From assembly GCA_958510875.1 (NCBI GenBank), contig OY294070.1, positions 16,173,631-16,237,630 of the forward strand: 64,000 nucleotides of DNA. Reading direction: 5' to 3'. Positions 21,030-31,834 of the stretch are shown one piece after another. The notes beneath the pieces were generated by a model that saw only the letters and a list, made by a program, of their open reading frames with translations, ran no database searches and was not told the origin of the DNA. This DNA is from Endomychus coccineus. Its lineage: Eukaryota > Arthropoda > Insecta > Coleoptera > Endomychidae. Position 1 is the stretch's first letter. Every line of letters begins with the position of its first letter. Both the position numbers and the translations under genes were made by a program.

Positions 21030-22240
21030 GAGTAATTCGCGTTGCGAGATTTCATAGAAATAATGGTTTTTATTTATTATTCAAAACTACCCTGTATGCT
21101 ATTTCTTTTTTTAAATCATTTATTTGTGAATTACACAATATCTTTGAAAATTTCATCGCATTTTCAATGATCCTTTTCGAGGAATATATATAAATATATG
21201 TTACCAAAGAGACAATGTGAGAAATTTATTTTATCAATAACTTTTGTTGCAAGTACCCTAGCTCTCTGAAATTTTGCTTGAATTTATTCCCCACTATTAT
21301 TATTTTCCAAATTTGGTTGCAAATTCTCATTGGAAAAAAATCCCTGGTGAACTAACGCATGGCCAGTTTGAGTGTGACAACTGATAAATATTAGAATTTA
21401 ACAGAGTTGTACCTGTTTCTTGTGGGAAATTACATATTGCACTTGATGAGATCCACATTGAGCCATTTTTGAATTATAAAGCCGGATATATTGTTGATAT
21501 CAATTGTTAGTATTAACTCAAAATTCAAAGTAGTTGTCCATATTTGTTCTGTATCAAAATAAATCAAGAACTATTGTTTATGTTTATAAAGTCAATTGTT
21601 TTGGAATTAGAACAAATTGGATACAAAATATTCTGTATTATAAGTGGCACTACTGCACTCTACAGCAAAGCCATGAACAATTTTTTTAAACATAACAAGT
21701 TAAGTATCGTATATGCTCATCCAGCTGATAATTCAAGACCATTATTTTATCTATTCGGTTCGGTTCACATTCCCAAATGCATAAGGAATAATTGGCTAAA
21801 TTCAAAACCCAATCAAATTATGCAGTATCAGGAGACGAGAACATTGCCTCATTCTCTGTTTAAGAAAAATGATAGAACATGATAAATTGTTAAAATTTGA
21901 ATATTCTTTGAATTTGAATTATTAAAGGTGTATTGTCTTTGCGAATTTTCAATAAGCCATATAGAAAAGGTGGTTGAGGAATCATGTTTAATAAATGAGA
22001 GATCTCATATTCGGCAAAAATATTATTATTATTACTGTTATTATTAAATATCGGTAATGAGCTGAAGTAGTATACCTATTAAGGCCCAATCACTAAAAAC
22101 ATAGTATCCAAAGTTGTGAAGTAGTACATATTGGAACAATTATTTGTCAATAAATCGGTTACAATGTCACTGGAGGGAAAAACACAAACTTTAGATTATA
22201 TGAAAGAATAACTACTTTGTTTTTATACCACTTTTATTAA
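21030..22240. other. no recognisable feature
   Basis: AT-rich, with a short ATT microsatellite near 22022-22047. The open frame at 21544-21882 (112 residues) resembles nothing I know. The last few hundred bases may belong to the 3' region of the adjacent PLE-C. Confidence 0.35.
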
Positions 22241-22252
22241 TAATAACGTGAA

Positions 22253-22297
22253 AACGTAACTATAGTTTCAACACCGAAGTGCCATTATCAAACAATT
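22253..22297 (-). ncRNA. degenerate hammerhead-like motif, PLE family C
   Basis: Minus strand: core-like TTGATAA (C3 and G8 changed from CTGATGA), one extra base, a GGCAC/GTGTT stem II with a TTCG-type loop, GAAA, then the 8-nt palindrome ACTATAGT. The arrangement matches the intact family-A motif, but two core changes predict no activity. Confidence 0.45.
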
Positions 22298-22489
22298 AGA
22301 AAATTATGAAGAAATCAATGAAACAGTTCAAGTATAAATAGAGTACAGTAAAGTAGGGTTGAGATTAAGGGATCAACGGAAATTCCAAAAACAGGTAGAT
22401 CCTAGGAAAGTACAGTATTACATAGAGTAAACATAGTAACAATTTGTGAATTAGTGTGATTATAATTTAATATTCTAAGAATTATTTTA

Positions 22490-23290
22490 AAAGCGGTTTG
22501 AAAGACACACGAAAAGATCACTTTGATATAGGTCTAACTGATCATTGAGGATATTTTTATTAGAGTTTTTGACACCTTCATAAAGCTCTATTGATTCTAA
22601 TGTATTCAATTTAAAACATCTGATTTGGTTATGTAAAATGCTTAGGCTATCTAAATTAGGGAAATTATGACCAGTTTGTAAAAAATGATTAGCAAAGGTT
22701 GAGTCTGTTTTGTTGAGTCTAAAGGTGCGAAAATGTTCTTCGTATCTTAATTTGAAATTCCGATTTTACCTATATAAAAGTCATCACAGTCTGGACAAAT
22801 CATCTTATAAACTCCAGGTTTTCTATATTTATTGATTTTGTCTTTGGCGTTGTATATAAGATGGCAAAGTTTATTTTGAGGATTGAAACTGATTTTAAAA
22901 TTATGGCGTGATAAAATGTTAGCAATATGTTCGCTTACTGCACCAAAATATGTCAATGAGATGAATTTAATGGTTACATCTATGTGTTTTATACGCGGAT
23001 AAATTTTATAGAAAGTTAATTGTTGTTGTTTGCGATTTATTAGTTTAATTATTTGATCTACCGGAAAACCATTAGTGATGGCTATTCGTTTGATCGTGTT
23101 CAACTCAATAGTGAGGTGGTCTATTCACAATGGTATCGAAAATGCTCTATGGATCATTGAGTGATATGCTGCAAATTTATGGTTACGAGGGCTAAACGAT
23201 GAGTTCGGAATAGTGATGTCTGTACAAGTGGGTTTCCTGTAGATATTGAAGTTTAGCTTGATATTTTTAATTTGTCGTAACTATTTTTAA
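22490..23290 (-). pseudogene. PLE family C: RT thumb plus GIY-YIG endonuclease
   Basis: Penelope-like elements encode RT followed by a GIY-YIG nuclease. From 23290 downward the minus frame reads FNIYRKPTCTDITIPNSS, NHKFAAYHSMIHRAFSIPL, one stop (TGA near 23129), then continues in the same frame through NTIKRIAITNGFP to GVYKMICPDCDDFYIGKIG. A frame change near 22760 leads to the remainder, NFKLRYEEHFRTFRLNK ... FANHFLQTGHNF ... NTLESIELYE, which supplies the Arg, His and Glu expected in the nuclease. So one stop and one frameshift separate it from an open frame. The RT palm is absent (5' truncation). Confidence 0.85.
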
Positions 23291-23440
23291 AGGTGTTAAC
23301 TAACGTAGCACACACAACATCATCATCAGGGAGATTATTCCACTCAGAAAAAAATCTGTTAGCAAGGACGTGACTCCGATTTCAAGCGAGAGTGTTTAAT
23401 TTTTGTCTGGAATTGTATTGTAGGGTCTGATTTTATTCCT
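23270..23440 (-). pseudogene. non-LTR RT C-terminal tail
   Basis: The minus frame reads RQKLNTLA, a stop, then NRSHVLANRFFSEWNNLPDD and VVCATLVNTFKN. The FF...WN.LP..VV.A.SVN.FK pattern is the C-terminal end of CR1/Jockey-like non-LTR ORF2 proteins. Only this tail is left, directly against PLE-C. Confidence 0.75.
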
Positions 23441-24015
23441 ATAAATTTTGTTGAGTTTAAACACTGACATATCTAGTTTAATAAACATCTAAGAAGCAGA
23501 CTTTCCGATCGAGAAGTAAAGAAATAGTTTTCAAATTCTCAATAGAGAAATCGCAAGCATCGAAAGATACGAAATCCCATAAATTATAATTTGTTCAAAA
23601 GCGGAACACGTACACTTTCCATGTGGTTATTCACAACCAAGTCTAACAATCAAAGAACCGTAAAAGACGTCAAATGACCTACGATAAACCACGTTCAAAT
23701 ACCAAAGCAATTTGCTAATAATTGGGAGGAACTAGTTCTGTGCTATACATTCATCATTATATTAATTCATTAATTCTGAACCAGTAGTTAGATTGGAATT
23801 CATTATAAATTAGGAGGCAAAGTTCGCTTGAACTTTCAGATCACAGAGCCTAGCAAGGTTAAAATAGTTTTTTTTAAGAAGATTTCGATTAAATTTGACT
23901 GTCTTGCTGAATTGAGTTCCGATGGAAGTTTGCTTCACAAGTAACTTTCGACAATGGCATTCCAGTTTATTAATACCATGGCGAATAAAAGTTGTGCCTT
24001 GACAATAATATAAGT
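23441..24015. other. unassigned
   Basis: A stop-free minus-strand stretch around 23820-24000 reads like protein (FIRHGINKLECHCRKLLVKQ) but I cannot assign it. It may be RT-derived. Confidence 0.3.
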
Positions 24016-24019
24016 CATT

Positions 24020-25125
24020 TAACTTAAAAATTTAAAGAATACTAAGTGCTGATTGGTCGAGGCGATTTTATAGACGTCAGACTAGTAACAATGTAATAGT
24101 TCTGTCAGTTTGCAACAATCAACAAAGCATTCTTGATAGGTAAACTAAGCACCTCATTGGTTAATTTTGAAAATACTTAGCGTCGGTTTTGAAGGCCTAT
24201 AAAAGGCATCTGAAGACGAGCCAAGTTAGTTAGCCATCAACATCTGAAGAGTCAAGGTACTCAAGCTAATCATAAAATTTCCATAACCTTAGTTTTTGAA
24301 TAAACATCGGTGAACCCAAGTGTTCCAGTAGCTTCATAAGGTTGAAAGTAACTGAAGCAAATAAGTAATTTATACAAGTCAAGTAGTGTTCCCAGTCTTC
24401 GAACAAAGTTTTTTAAAAGTTATTATAACCATAATTCACAAGTAGCATCGTATAATAGTTAGTCTTCGACAACGTTCCAATACATCATTTAAGGTTTTAT
24501 ATCTTTTGAAAAAGAATAAGACAAGTTAACAATTATCAACAGTTCCTGATTTCTAAAGAAGTAACCACATTGTTTACCTGTGATTTGTGTATATCAAAGA
24601 AATTGTGTACCTACGGTTAAAGTGAATTATCAAATTAATAAGAAGATCAAGCCAAGTGAACATTGCCTACATTTTAAGACATATTCTTGGATATAAAATA
24701 AACGTAAGTTTATTTATTATTTCTCCATTGTATTATTATCTGTCTGTAAATCTGAAAGAAAGATTGTAGATTATAACTTTGTAAACAAATATTAATAGTA
24801 AATAATTTTGAGGTTAGATCATAGATCTATTTGAACATAAAATTGTTAAAATTGATACTCTAGATAAAAAATAGAGTCATAGAAATTTAAATATAAAAGT
24901 TTTTAACATTCAAAGAACATTGTGTTTAATTCCATAGATATAAAATAAAAAGGTAAAAGTTCATTATTCAAATCATTAGATTATTCAAATCAAAACAAAC
25001 ATAAGATTTAAAATACAAATAAAAGCTAGCCGGTAGATTTCAAAACATTGAAATATTCAAATCAATATTCAAATTAATTCAAATCATAATAAAATAAAAC
25101 TCAGTAAAGAGTTTTTATATCAGTA
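24020..25125 (+). mobile_element. LTR copy 2, plus strand, 5'-truncated
   Basis: Aligns with LTR copy 3 from GCTGATTGGTCGAGGCGATT (about 24048) to the CTCAGTAAAGAG end (about 25098). It retains the promoter segment with TATA box TATAAAA at 24199-24205, which copy 3 has lost. The first 500 bp of the LTR seen in copies 1 and 3 are missing, and no gag/pol follows. The right end abuts a foldback arm at about 25130. Confidence 0.75.
24199..24205 (+). promoter_or_regulatory. TATA box of the LTR
   Basis: TATAAAA in GGCCTATAAAAGGC. The matching site in LTR copy 1 lies at about 3848-3857 on the minus strand. Transcription would start a few tens of bases downstream, near CGAGCCAAGTTAGTTAGCC. Confidence 0.5.
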
Positions 25126-25129
25126 TATA

Positions 25130-25452
25130 TATTACAGGAGGGGGGATGAACCGATGATCACGAAATTTGAACTAGAGGTTCCTTGAACATCGAGAATAAA
25201 AGGGTATCAATTTTGTAGCTTAGCTAGAACTGGAAGTACTCCCAAAAAAAATTAAAACTGAGAAAATAACCCATAAAATGGTCAAAATAGGTCAAAAAAG
25301 CAATTTTTTGGAAATTAGACATACTTCCAGTTTAACAAGGGCATAAAGATTTGAGAGTATTGTTATTACCATCAAAACAAACCTTTTTTTCCATGTGGCT
25401 AAGCCCGCCCGAAAATATTCGCTCATTTTCCAGGCTTACTCCACTAATGCTC
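25130..25452. mobile_element. half of a foldback element (43.8-kb family)
   Basis: Matches the arm of the element at 43.85-44.78 kb: ATATATTACAGGAG, GATGAACCGATGATCACGAA, CATACTTCCAGTTTAACAAG, CCATGTGGCTAAGCCCGCCC, ending AGGCTTACTCCACTA. Only one arm is present. Confidence 0.75.
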
Positions 25453-25865
25453 GTTTAAATATGTGGATAACTTAACATTACGCGTTCGATCTTCTGATAC
25501 GTAGGGAAAAGCGAAAAATTTGCTACATGAGCGGAATTCCTGAAACGAAATTAGAGCAATCATAAACCGATAAACTGGCATGAAGTCACGCACAATCTCG
25601 ATGACCACCTTCGCAAGATTGATTCTTCGTGGAATGTCTTGCGGGTCCTTCCGCACAGTGATAACGCACCGAATGCAGCGTTGCCCGTTCTCGCTCTCTA
25701 GCACACACACACACGCACATCAACAAGTTACCGTCCGGTTGCGTCTAGTTGCTGGGCAAAGTCGCGCGAAAGGGGGTACCACGGAGCTCACTACGCTCCG
25801 TGTTGCGTAGGTCTAGTCTAGTTGGCTTCAGAATCTAATAAACTCTCTCGCTCTGTTGTCTAGCA
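25453..25865. other. unassigned; short CA microsatellite
   Basis: A CA run lies at about 25701-25716. A hairpin CACGGAG...CTCCGTG is at 25780-25802. No gene supported. Confidence 0.35.
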
Positions 25866-25938
25866 CAGTGCTACTCAAACTTTTTTTAGTGGCGGACCTG
25901 TATTTATTACTTCCCTCGCTATACGTAAATGTAAAGTA

Positions 25939-26872
25939 CCGGGATATCAAAAATTATCTTGGTCAAGGGTGGTTGTGGAATCTAAAACGTGTGTCTTACT
26001 TTACGTTTGAAATAATTAAGTCATAATTAATTTGGAATTTCTAAAAGTGCGAAATTTCGCAATTTTATACGAATATTGTAACACTCAGAAGTCTTTAGCG
26101 CTTTGGACTCTGGGATTTTCACGTGGCCTATCGGAATTAGAAGGTTCGAATTATCTAAAAACATAATTGCATGAACGCCAGTAATTAGCTACGAACGAAA
26201 TCATTTTGACATATGCCTCGAGGAGCTCGCTGCGCGTAAGTTAGAGTTTATACATTTTACCTCGGTCTTGTTAATTTGGGGCCGTTTCTTGCCCCGTGCG
26301 ACCGGCGCCAGTTGTAATAAAGGGTTTTTGGCTATGGGCCGCTAGCTTTTACCCGCTTCGTGTATATTTTAGTCGCGAGAAAATTCCCTTTGGTACGTCG
26401 CACGTTAGACGCGCGTAGCTGAGATCTGAGAATAGCTCAAACTGTTTTAATTAAATTTTCCTATTTAATGGACATATATCGAAAAAAGAAGGACCATCGG
26501 GCACGGTCCGATGCTAAATCTAACTACATGGAGCGAAAACGGCACGCGAAAAGTTGTCGTAAAGCCATATTAGGTACAACCAGTTTGCACTCTTCTAACT
26601 CGCGTGCTACGGGCTTCTCACGTCAACGTCATTCGTTTTACGGAAAATTTACTATTTCAAAACAGATTTTAACCCGGATTGTGGCTATCACGACCTCTGA
26701 AAACGTTCAAAGTTCACATAATTATTTCATAATTTGTAGTTCATTATTGTTGAAATTTGTAGGTTATTGATGATGTCAGTGTGACAGTGACATAATTATT
26801 TCAAACGTAAAGTAAGACACACGTTTTAGATTCCACAACCACCCTTGACCAAGATAATTTTTGATATCCCGG
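25939..26872. mobile_element. TA-flanked TIR element carrying repeat R copy 2
   Basis: Inverted repeats of about 75-80 bp start CCGGGATATCAAAAATTATC at both ends and include AAAACGTGTGTCTTACTTTA. TA flanks at 25937-25938 and 26873-26874 match mariner/Tc1-type TSDs. Inside, 26.09-26.72 kb is a diverged copy of repeat R whose TATA-like box has decayed. Confidence 0.85.
26090..26720 (+). repeat. dispersed repeat R, copy 2
   Basis: Diverged copy of the 6.65-7.54 kb repeat: GGGATTTTCACGTGGCCTAT, GACATATGCCTCGAGGAG, GGCTATGGGCCGCTAGCTTT. It sits wholly inside the TIR element, so it may be part of that element rather than an insertion. Confidence 0.75.
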
Positions 26873-26879
26873 TATTGTA

Positions 26880-27480
26880 ATAGACTCAAAAAATATTTTC
26901 AGGATTTTTGCGGATAAGAATTCAAAAATAAAAGTTTTGATAATCTTTTGCCTGAAAGCCATTCCGGCTTGGTGTTATTGTAGCACAGCCTTTGAGAACA
27001 GTCTTTCTGACGGTACAGATGTACCTATAATAGATAAATGCCTAAAAGCATCATTTTTTAATAACATTAGAATTCGACCAGAATGTTAAAGCATCACCAT
27101 TCAATGGCAATGATGCTTGTTTCAAATATTTTTTTAATTCAGAGTATATTCCTTCGTCTGCATTTTCTTTTTGTAAGCTACAGGATTTAATCAATTGTTA
27201 ATGATACGACCAAACACTGTCTGATGGTGGTTCTAGTTCTGGTGATGAGATCGAAGTTTTTTGAAACGCGTTTTCTTTGCATACATCGCTAATATATTGT
27301 ATAGCTTCTGAACATGCTACAATGTTATTGACTTCATGTGTGTGCGTAACCCAATAGGCCAAGCAATAGGAGTTTAATCGTGACAGTGATACTACCTGAA
27401 AACCGACTGTGCCATTACGTTCAGGTAAGTGGAGACATTAATTGTATCATGTTTTCGACTCTCAAATGTGGTCACCATAT
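26880..27480 (-). pseudogene. hAT transposase C-terminal remnant (Ac/hobo-like)
   Basis: The minus strand reads ELKKYLKQASLPLNGDALTF, then TSVPSERLFSKA in one frame and CATITPSRNGF in another, then a QNFYF-type end. TSVPSERLFS.AG is the hallmark of the hAT dimerisation domain; LNGDAL.FW precedes it as usual. Upstream (about 27200-27350) an acidic linker ISSPELEPPSDSVW and VTHTHEVNNIVACSEAIQYI also fit. Multiple stops and frame changes make it inactive. It lies inside the hAT ends at 25866/29439 and is probably their own transposase. Confidence 0.8.
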
Positions 27481-27576
27481 TTATTATAAACAGGTTAGTT
27501 TTTATTTTAGTTTTTTGTTAATAACTCAACAAATAATGAAGTAATCGAAATGGTATAAATAGTCAAAACGTAGGTA

Positions 27577-27803
27577 ATCGAATTATCTAAAAACATAATT
27601 GCATGAACGCCAGACGTCCTATGTAATTAGCTACGAACGAAATCATTTTGACATATGCCTCGAGAAGCTCGCTGCGCGAAGTTAGAGTTTATACATTTTA
27701 CCTCGGTCTTGTTAATTTGGGGCCGTTTCTTGCCCCGTGCGACCGGCGCCAGTTGTAATAAAGTGTTTTTGGCTATGGGCCGCTAGCTTTTACCCGCTTC
27801 GTG
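27577..27803 (+). repeat. dispersed repeat R, fragment copy 3
   Basis: Matches the middle of copies 1 and 2 from TAAAAACATAATTGCATGAA to GGCCGCTAGCTTTTACCCGC. Ends are abrupt, with no TSD noted. Confidence 0.75.
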
Positions 27804-27829
27804 TCATGGATCAAATACGGAAACCTTAT

Positions 27830-28310
27830 GAAAACTATAATTTACAACAAAGAAAAAGAGGAACAGGAACGAATTCCTGTTCTCTAAACTAAATATAGGG
27901 TAACAAACAAGAAAGATAACATCAAGAAAGACGCAGTCCTTATCCTGAAGTAATGCGATAAGCGGTTCCGGGATAAGGATGAAGAAATGAATGAGAGGTT
28001 TTAGCCGGTATGAACAAATAGATGTGGGAATCCGGCACTGCCGACTTGCGATTGCATGCGAGTGGGTCGGTGCGTCAATGCCTCGTGGCAGTGGGAAAAT
28101 TTGGGATTAGATTGCTGGAAGCTGCCTGATCCTCTGACTGAAGCTGGATGCGATAGCGTCTGCTGTCAGGTGCCAAATACCAGTCGGACTGGGAGAACAA
28201 GGACTCCGGATCATTTCCGCCAGAGGGACTTGTGCACACCCAGAACGGAACTTTCCTGTTGGTGCTCACGCAACTGTTTTATGGACCTGCGTTTTGGGAA
28301 ACCTGAAACT
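27830..28310 (+). other. probable non-LTR 5' sequence, non-coding
   Basis: GC-richer block with CTTATCCTGAAG, GTTTTAGCCGGTATGAA and AATCCGGCACTGCC. It directly precedes an RNase H scrap, so it may be decayed retrotransposon. The open frames here (28056-28325 plus, 28269-28075 minus) have no recognisable domain. Confidence 0.35.
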
Positions 28311-28314
28311 AACC

Positions 28315-28610
28315 CACCGAGGTAGGCGGATTTATACCTACACTGACAGCCGAGCGACTCTGGGCGCACTCCGCGCCCATAGTGACGTGCAGCCTTATTT
28401 GGAGTGAAGTGAGACCCTGGATGAATTAGCCAGAATGAACAAGCTTCAGCTAGTAGTGAAAGAAAACGAAGTGCCCGATTAATTGGCCAAACGGGGTTCT
28501 CTAGGCCCCCCTAGAGATCCAACGATCGGAATCTCATTGACCACCGGGCTACACGCCCTCAGACAGCTACTAGACAGACAGTAGCTTTCGGCTCGGCGCC
28601 GTGTCCCTGG
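28315..28610 (+). pseudogene. non-LTR RNase H remnant
   Basis: One plus frame reads YTDSRATLGALRAHSDVQPY, a stop, then SETLDELARMNKLQLV, PD, a stop, and LAKRG. These are the RNase H motifs TDSRA and the ELA.RGS end of I/R1/LOA-type elements, with the W.PGH...GNE segment deleted. Two in-frame stops. The 5' RT is absent. Confidence 0.8.
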
Positions 28611-29400
28611 TAAGAGGCGAAGCTTCACATTGCGGAGTTTTCGCCCAAACCCTCAAAAACCCTTCTCTCTATGAGCAGAAAAGAATTCCTCACAGGAAAT
28701 TTCTGTGCAAACTTGATCCCTGCAGTAGTTAGTTATACCCAAAATGTGAATGGGGTTAAAAATGTAATGATAAGGGGCTGGACAGAGCACTTCGTTGGAC
28801 ATATTTCCAGGTTACATAATTATCTGCTACGTATTGTGGCTTATACATTTGTGACTGTGGTTTATACATTTTTACCGAGATCTACAACCGTAGTTTAAAG
28901 GTGTAATGAGAATGTAGGTATATTATTCCTACTTATCCTTTATTTTTTTTTCCATTATTCAGTATCCACAACGATGGTGATGATTCTTCTAAATTCACAA
29001 AAGTTGAAATTCAAACCAGTTTAGGAAGTTGTTTTGATACATTTCACCATGATGATGGACATCCCTTATTTTTGAAGAAAATATTAGTTCTGCACTAGGA
29101 ATAAAACCTGCTGTACAACCAGCATGCAGATAGATACACATTGCTTCACCAACATTCATCGTTTTCACGTTTCCAGCACTGGGTTCTCTCTCAGGCTATA
29201 ACACCTCGGCAGAGCATACATGTCGCCCGCGGCCATAAGAGACACCAGTCGATGCAGAATTATAGCCTTCGGCGCTGCTTTAGGCCTACTGTACTGAGTT
29301 TTGTATCAAGGAGCACACAATGAACCCAATCAAGCGGTCTAAGTGCTCTGGACTTATCCAACCCCGTTTTGATTTATTGATCAGGGATCAGCTATAACAG
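28611..29400. other. no recognisable feature
   Basis: Interior of the hAT composite. Only short frames with no domain. ACTGTGGTTTATACATTT-like phrases repeat near 28840-28870. Confidence 0.3.
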
Positions 29401-29439
29401 GCTTGCGGACCACCGCGGGTTACAGTTTGAGTAGCACTG

Positions 29440-29984
29440 AGTCTAACATAAGCACACGCAGATACGGCCTTCTACTCTCGAAATAACTATGTAAATATAT
29501 CTACCTTACTCGCGTCTCGTGAACTTGTCATTCTGGCGTTCTTCTACTACACCGGTTTTGTCTTTCTTTTCGTGCATTATTATAATTAAGTTTGAAAAAG
29601 AAACTGATGTCCGTAAAATAGAGACATCTATATTAGAAGGACCCGAAGATCACGAAAGCCATAAAGTTCGATTTTTTCAACAATTAGTCATTTCTACGTT
29701 CCCATTTTTATCAAATGTTTCTGAATTGGAGGCTGTGATATTATGCTTTCGGGTTGGAGAATCAGTCATTATGAAGAATGACTTTTTTCGAATACCGTCA
29801 ATGTCGTTATAATTTGTGTCACTCTCAAATGAAACATCACGAGAGCGCGACGTTGTAACTAAACGTGTTATTATGTTGAATAAGAATAAAACAATTTTAC
29901 TGTTTTATGTCATTTAAATTATAGAAACAACATAGTGACTACAGCTTCGACAACACTAGCGTGTCATTTTCCGAACGATACAAA
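29440..29984. other. unassigned
   Basis: An open frame at 29519-29812 has 97 residues and no recognisable domain. Lies between the hAT composite and PLE-A copy 1. Confidence 0.3.
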
Positions 29985-30052
29985 AAGTATGAATAAATTA
30001 TATATAAATTCTCGGGAAATACGTCACACTAACACATATGCTTATTATTTTC

Positions 30053-30094
30053 GTCTTTACGTACGTTTCGGTCTCACGACCATCATCAGAAGAC
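30053..30094 (-). ncRNA. hammerhead ribozyme motif, PLE-A copy 1
   Basis: Minus strand: stem I strand GTCTT, core CTGATGA, one T, stem II GGTC-GTGA-GACC, GAAA, palindromic CGTACGT, A, then stem I partner AAGAC. Identical over 42 nt to the motifs at 55255-55296 and 57058-57099. Cleavage would fall after the A before AAGAC. Stem III is a palindrome (ACGTACGT), so pairing between two RNAs is likely needed. Confidence 0.75.
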
Positions 30095-30149
30095 GTATCA
30101 ATGTCTAAGACGGAATGTCTTAAAACTAATTGTATCACCACAAAGCGTC

Positions 30150-30830
30150 ATTATCGCACCAATTTCAATTGCCATAATGGGCAAGCACCCTATATCTATG
30201 GGCTTGCAAAACTGCATAAAAGTCCGCCTTTAAGACCCATTGTAAGTAATATTGGAGCGCCTACCTACAATTTATCAACATTTTTATCATTATCAGTACA
30301 AAATGACATGAATAAATTAATAAATAAATGGTACAAAAATTAGATAATCCCTATTGAATTGAAAAATAAATTAATTTGCCATTATGGGCAAGCACCTTAT
30401 ATCTATGGGCTTTCGAAACTACATAAAAGTGATATAGCTTTAAGACCCATTGTAAGTAATATTGGAGCGCCTACCTGCAATTTATCAAAATCTATCAACA
30501 ATATAATGAGAAAAAATTAATTTTTTGTGAAGGACTCATTGCATTTTAATGAATTTATAGAAAATCAATCCGTACCCGTACATCATCTATTAATTTCCTT
30601 GGACGTTGATTCTCTATTTACAAATATACCAGTCGTTTTGGCACTCAGTAGCATCAAAAAACGTTGGGCAGAGATTAAAAACCACACACCCCCAGGATCA
30701 ATCTGAATTTATGAATGCAGTCATTTACTTTCAATACGGTGAGCAATATTTTGGGCAAATATTCGGTACAGCAATAGGATCTCCTATTTCAGCTACTATT
30801 GCTAACCTGCATATATGTTAGTGTGACCTA
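30150..30830 (+). pseudogene. PLE-A reverse transcriptase remnant
   Basis: The plus frame at 30038-30343 contains HNGQAPYIYGLAKLHKSPPL, then RPIVSNIGAPTYNLSTFLS, the PLE RT entry motif. A second, partial copy of the same block follows at 30372-30500, so the segment is duplicated. Next comes LISLDVDSLFTNIPV (about 30590; first catalytic Asp region) and, in another frame, FGTAIGSPISATIANLHIC (30750-30815), the PLE version of RT motif 4. The YxDD box and everything C-terminal are absent. Internal duplication, frame changes and truncation make it inactive. Confidence 0.85.
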
Positions 30831-30892
30831 TTTCCCGAGAATTTATATATAATTCATAGCTGGGTCAAGAATTATTATTAAGTATGAATAAA

Positions 30893-31300
30893 CATAGGAA
30901 ATCTCAAGTTATATACTGTGAAAATAAAAGAGAATCAACAAATGGGGATGCAGTTAGAAAATGGAGAAATAAGAGAACGGTATTAAATGCTTGGAATTGG
31001 CAATTGGGAAAATAATAATGCGAAGATATGACAAATTGGTGCAAGTAAGCGGATTGTGAGGAAAATATTATGTTATGATATCGAAAAGAATGCTGTAATA
31101 CAAATGTAATTGATCATTCAGAATGTTATTGTCGTGAAATGTAATACCTTTGAATATTTCTATTGAATGTAGGGAATCTACTCTGAAAATGCAACATATA
31201 AACTTCTTCTAAATTGGGGAAGGTATGTCCTATTTCTAATAATGTTTAGAGGACTCGATCTCCTAATTTAAAAGTTAAGTAACGTTTTAATTAATAAACT
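30893..31300. other. no recognisable feature
   Basis: AT-rich gap between PLE-A copy 1 and the non-LTR element. Part near 31140-31260 (AATGCAACATATAAACTTCT) resembles RT-element flank but is not assignable. Confidence 0.3.
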
Positions 31301-31322
31301 CCAGGAGACCGCAGTAGCTCGG

Positions 31323-31763
31323 GTGACCAAAGGATGCCCGCAGAGAGAAGTACTCTCTAAGCTCCTGTGGAATCTAATCGCACCCCAGGATAAAGGATAC
31401 AAAACCTTTGGTTATGCCGATCACATAGTTGCCTTGGCTCAAGGAAAATACAACACCACGGTCAGACATCGAACGCAAGAGGTGCTAAGCCTGGTAATAA
31501 CATGGACTAATTCAGAAGGATTAAGTATCAGTCTCCAGAAAGCCACCATAGTAGCATTCACTCTAAAACGCATATTAACTCTGAAACTTCGAGGAGAAAC
31601 CCTACAGTTGAAGAGGGAGGTCGAATATCTCGAGGTGATATTAGAGTCGAAACTGACCTGGAACCAACATCTGAGAACAAGCGACGATCTCACTATTTTA
31701 GATCAGGCGCTCCTTCGGGAAAAAATGGGAGCTAAAACCAGGCATGCTCTACTGGTTGTATAA
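31323..31763 (+). pseudogene. RT domain portion of the non-LTR ORF2
   Basis: The frame starts TKGCPQREVLSKLLWNL (RT motif 4, usually GCPQGGVLSP), then KTFGYADHIVALAQGK, where the normal YADD box reads YADH, so the second catalytic Asp is replaced by His. It continues GLSISLQKATIVAFTLKR and VEYLEVILESKLTWNQHL, the expected post-palm blocks. The frame ends near 31763; the following RNase H is in another frame. Catalytically dead by the YADH change alone. Confidence 0.85.
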
Positions 31764-31834
31764 CATGGTGGTACAGCCTGAAATAACATAATGCATCTTT
31801 GGTATGGTAGCCTAAGACACAACAAAGAGGGTCC

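Larger units (their letters stand above)
25866..29439. mobile_element. composite Ac-like hAT element
   Basis: Terminal repeats CAGTGCTACTCAAACT (25866) and its inverse ending GCACTG (29439), each followed inward by a GCGG(A/T)... block. Flanks GTCTAGCA and GTCTAACA (the latter after one extra base) look like a slightly eroded 8-bp TSD. The interior holds a hAT transposase remnant on the minus strand and several later insertions: a TA-flanked TIR element, a piece of repeat R, and non-LTR RNase H. At 3.57 kb it is a nest rather than a single intact element. Confidence 0.75.
29998..30879 (+). mobile_element. PLE family A, copy 1
   Basis: Flanked by an exact 13-bp TSD (AAGTATGAATAAA) at 29985-29997 and 30880-30892. 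Both ends carry the same sequence in inverted orientation: TATATAAATTCTCGGGAAAT on the left, and ATTTCCCGAGAATTTATATA on the right followed by a tail TTCATAGCTGGGTCAAGAAT. The left end holds a minus-strand hammerhead motif while the RT scraps read on the plus strand, so this terminal repeat is inverted relative to the coding sequence. The GIY-YIG part is missing. Confidence 0.85.

Noticed and set aside
25690..25720. CA microsatellite as regulatory signal
   Set aside because: A plain short simple repeat; nothing supports a function.
28056..28325. 89-residue plus frame rich in Cys
   Set aside because: No ordered Cys spacing; it precedes an RNase H scrap and is probably decayed retrotransposon sequence.
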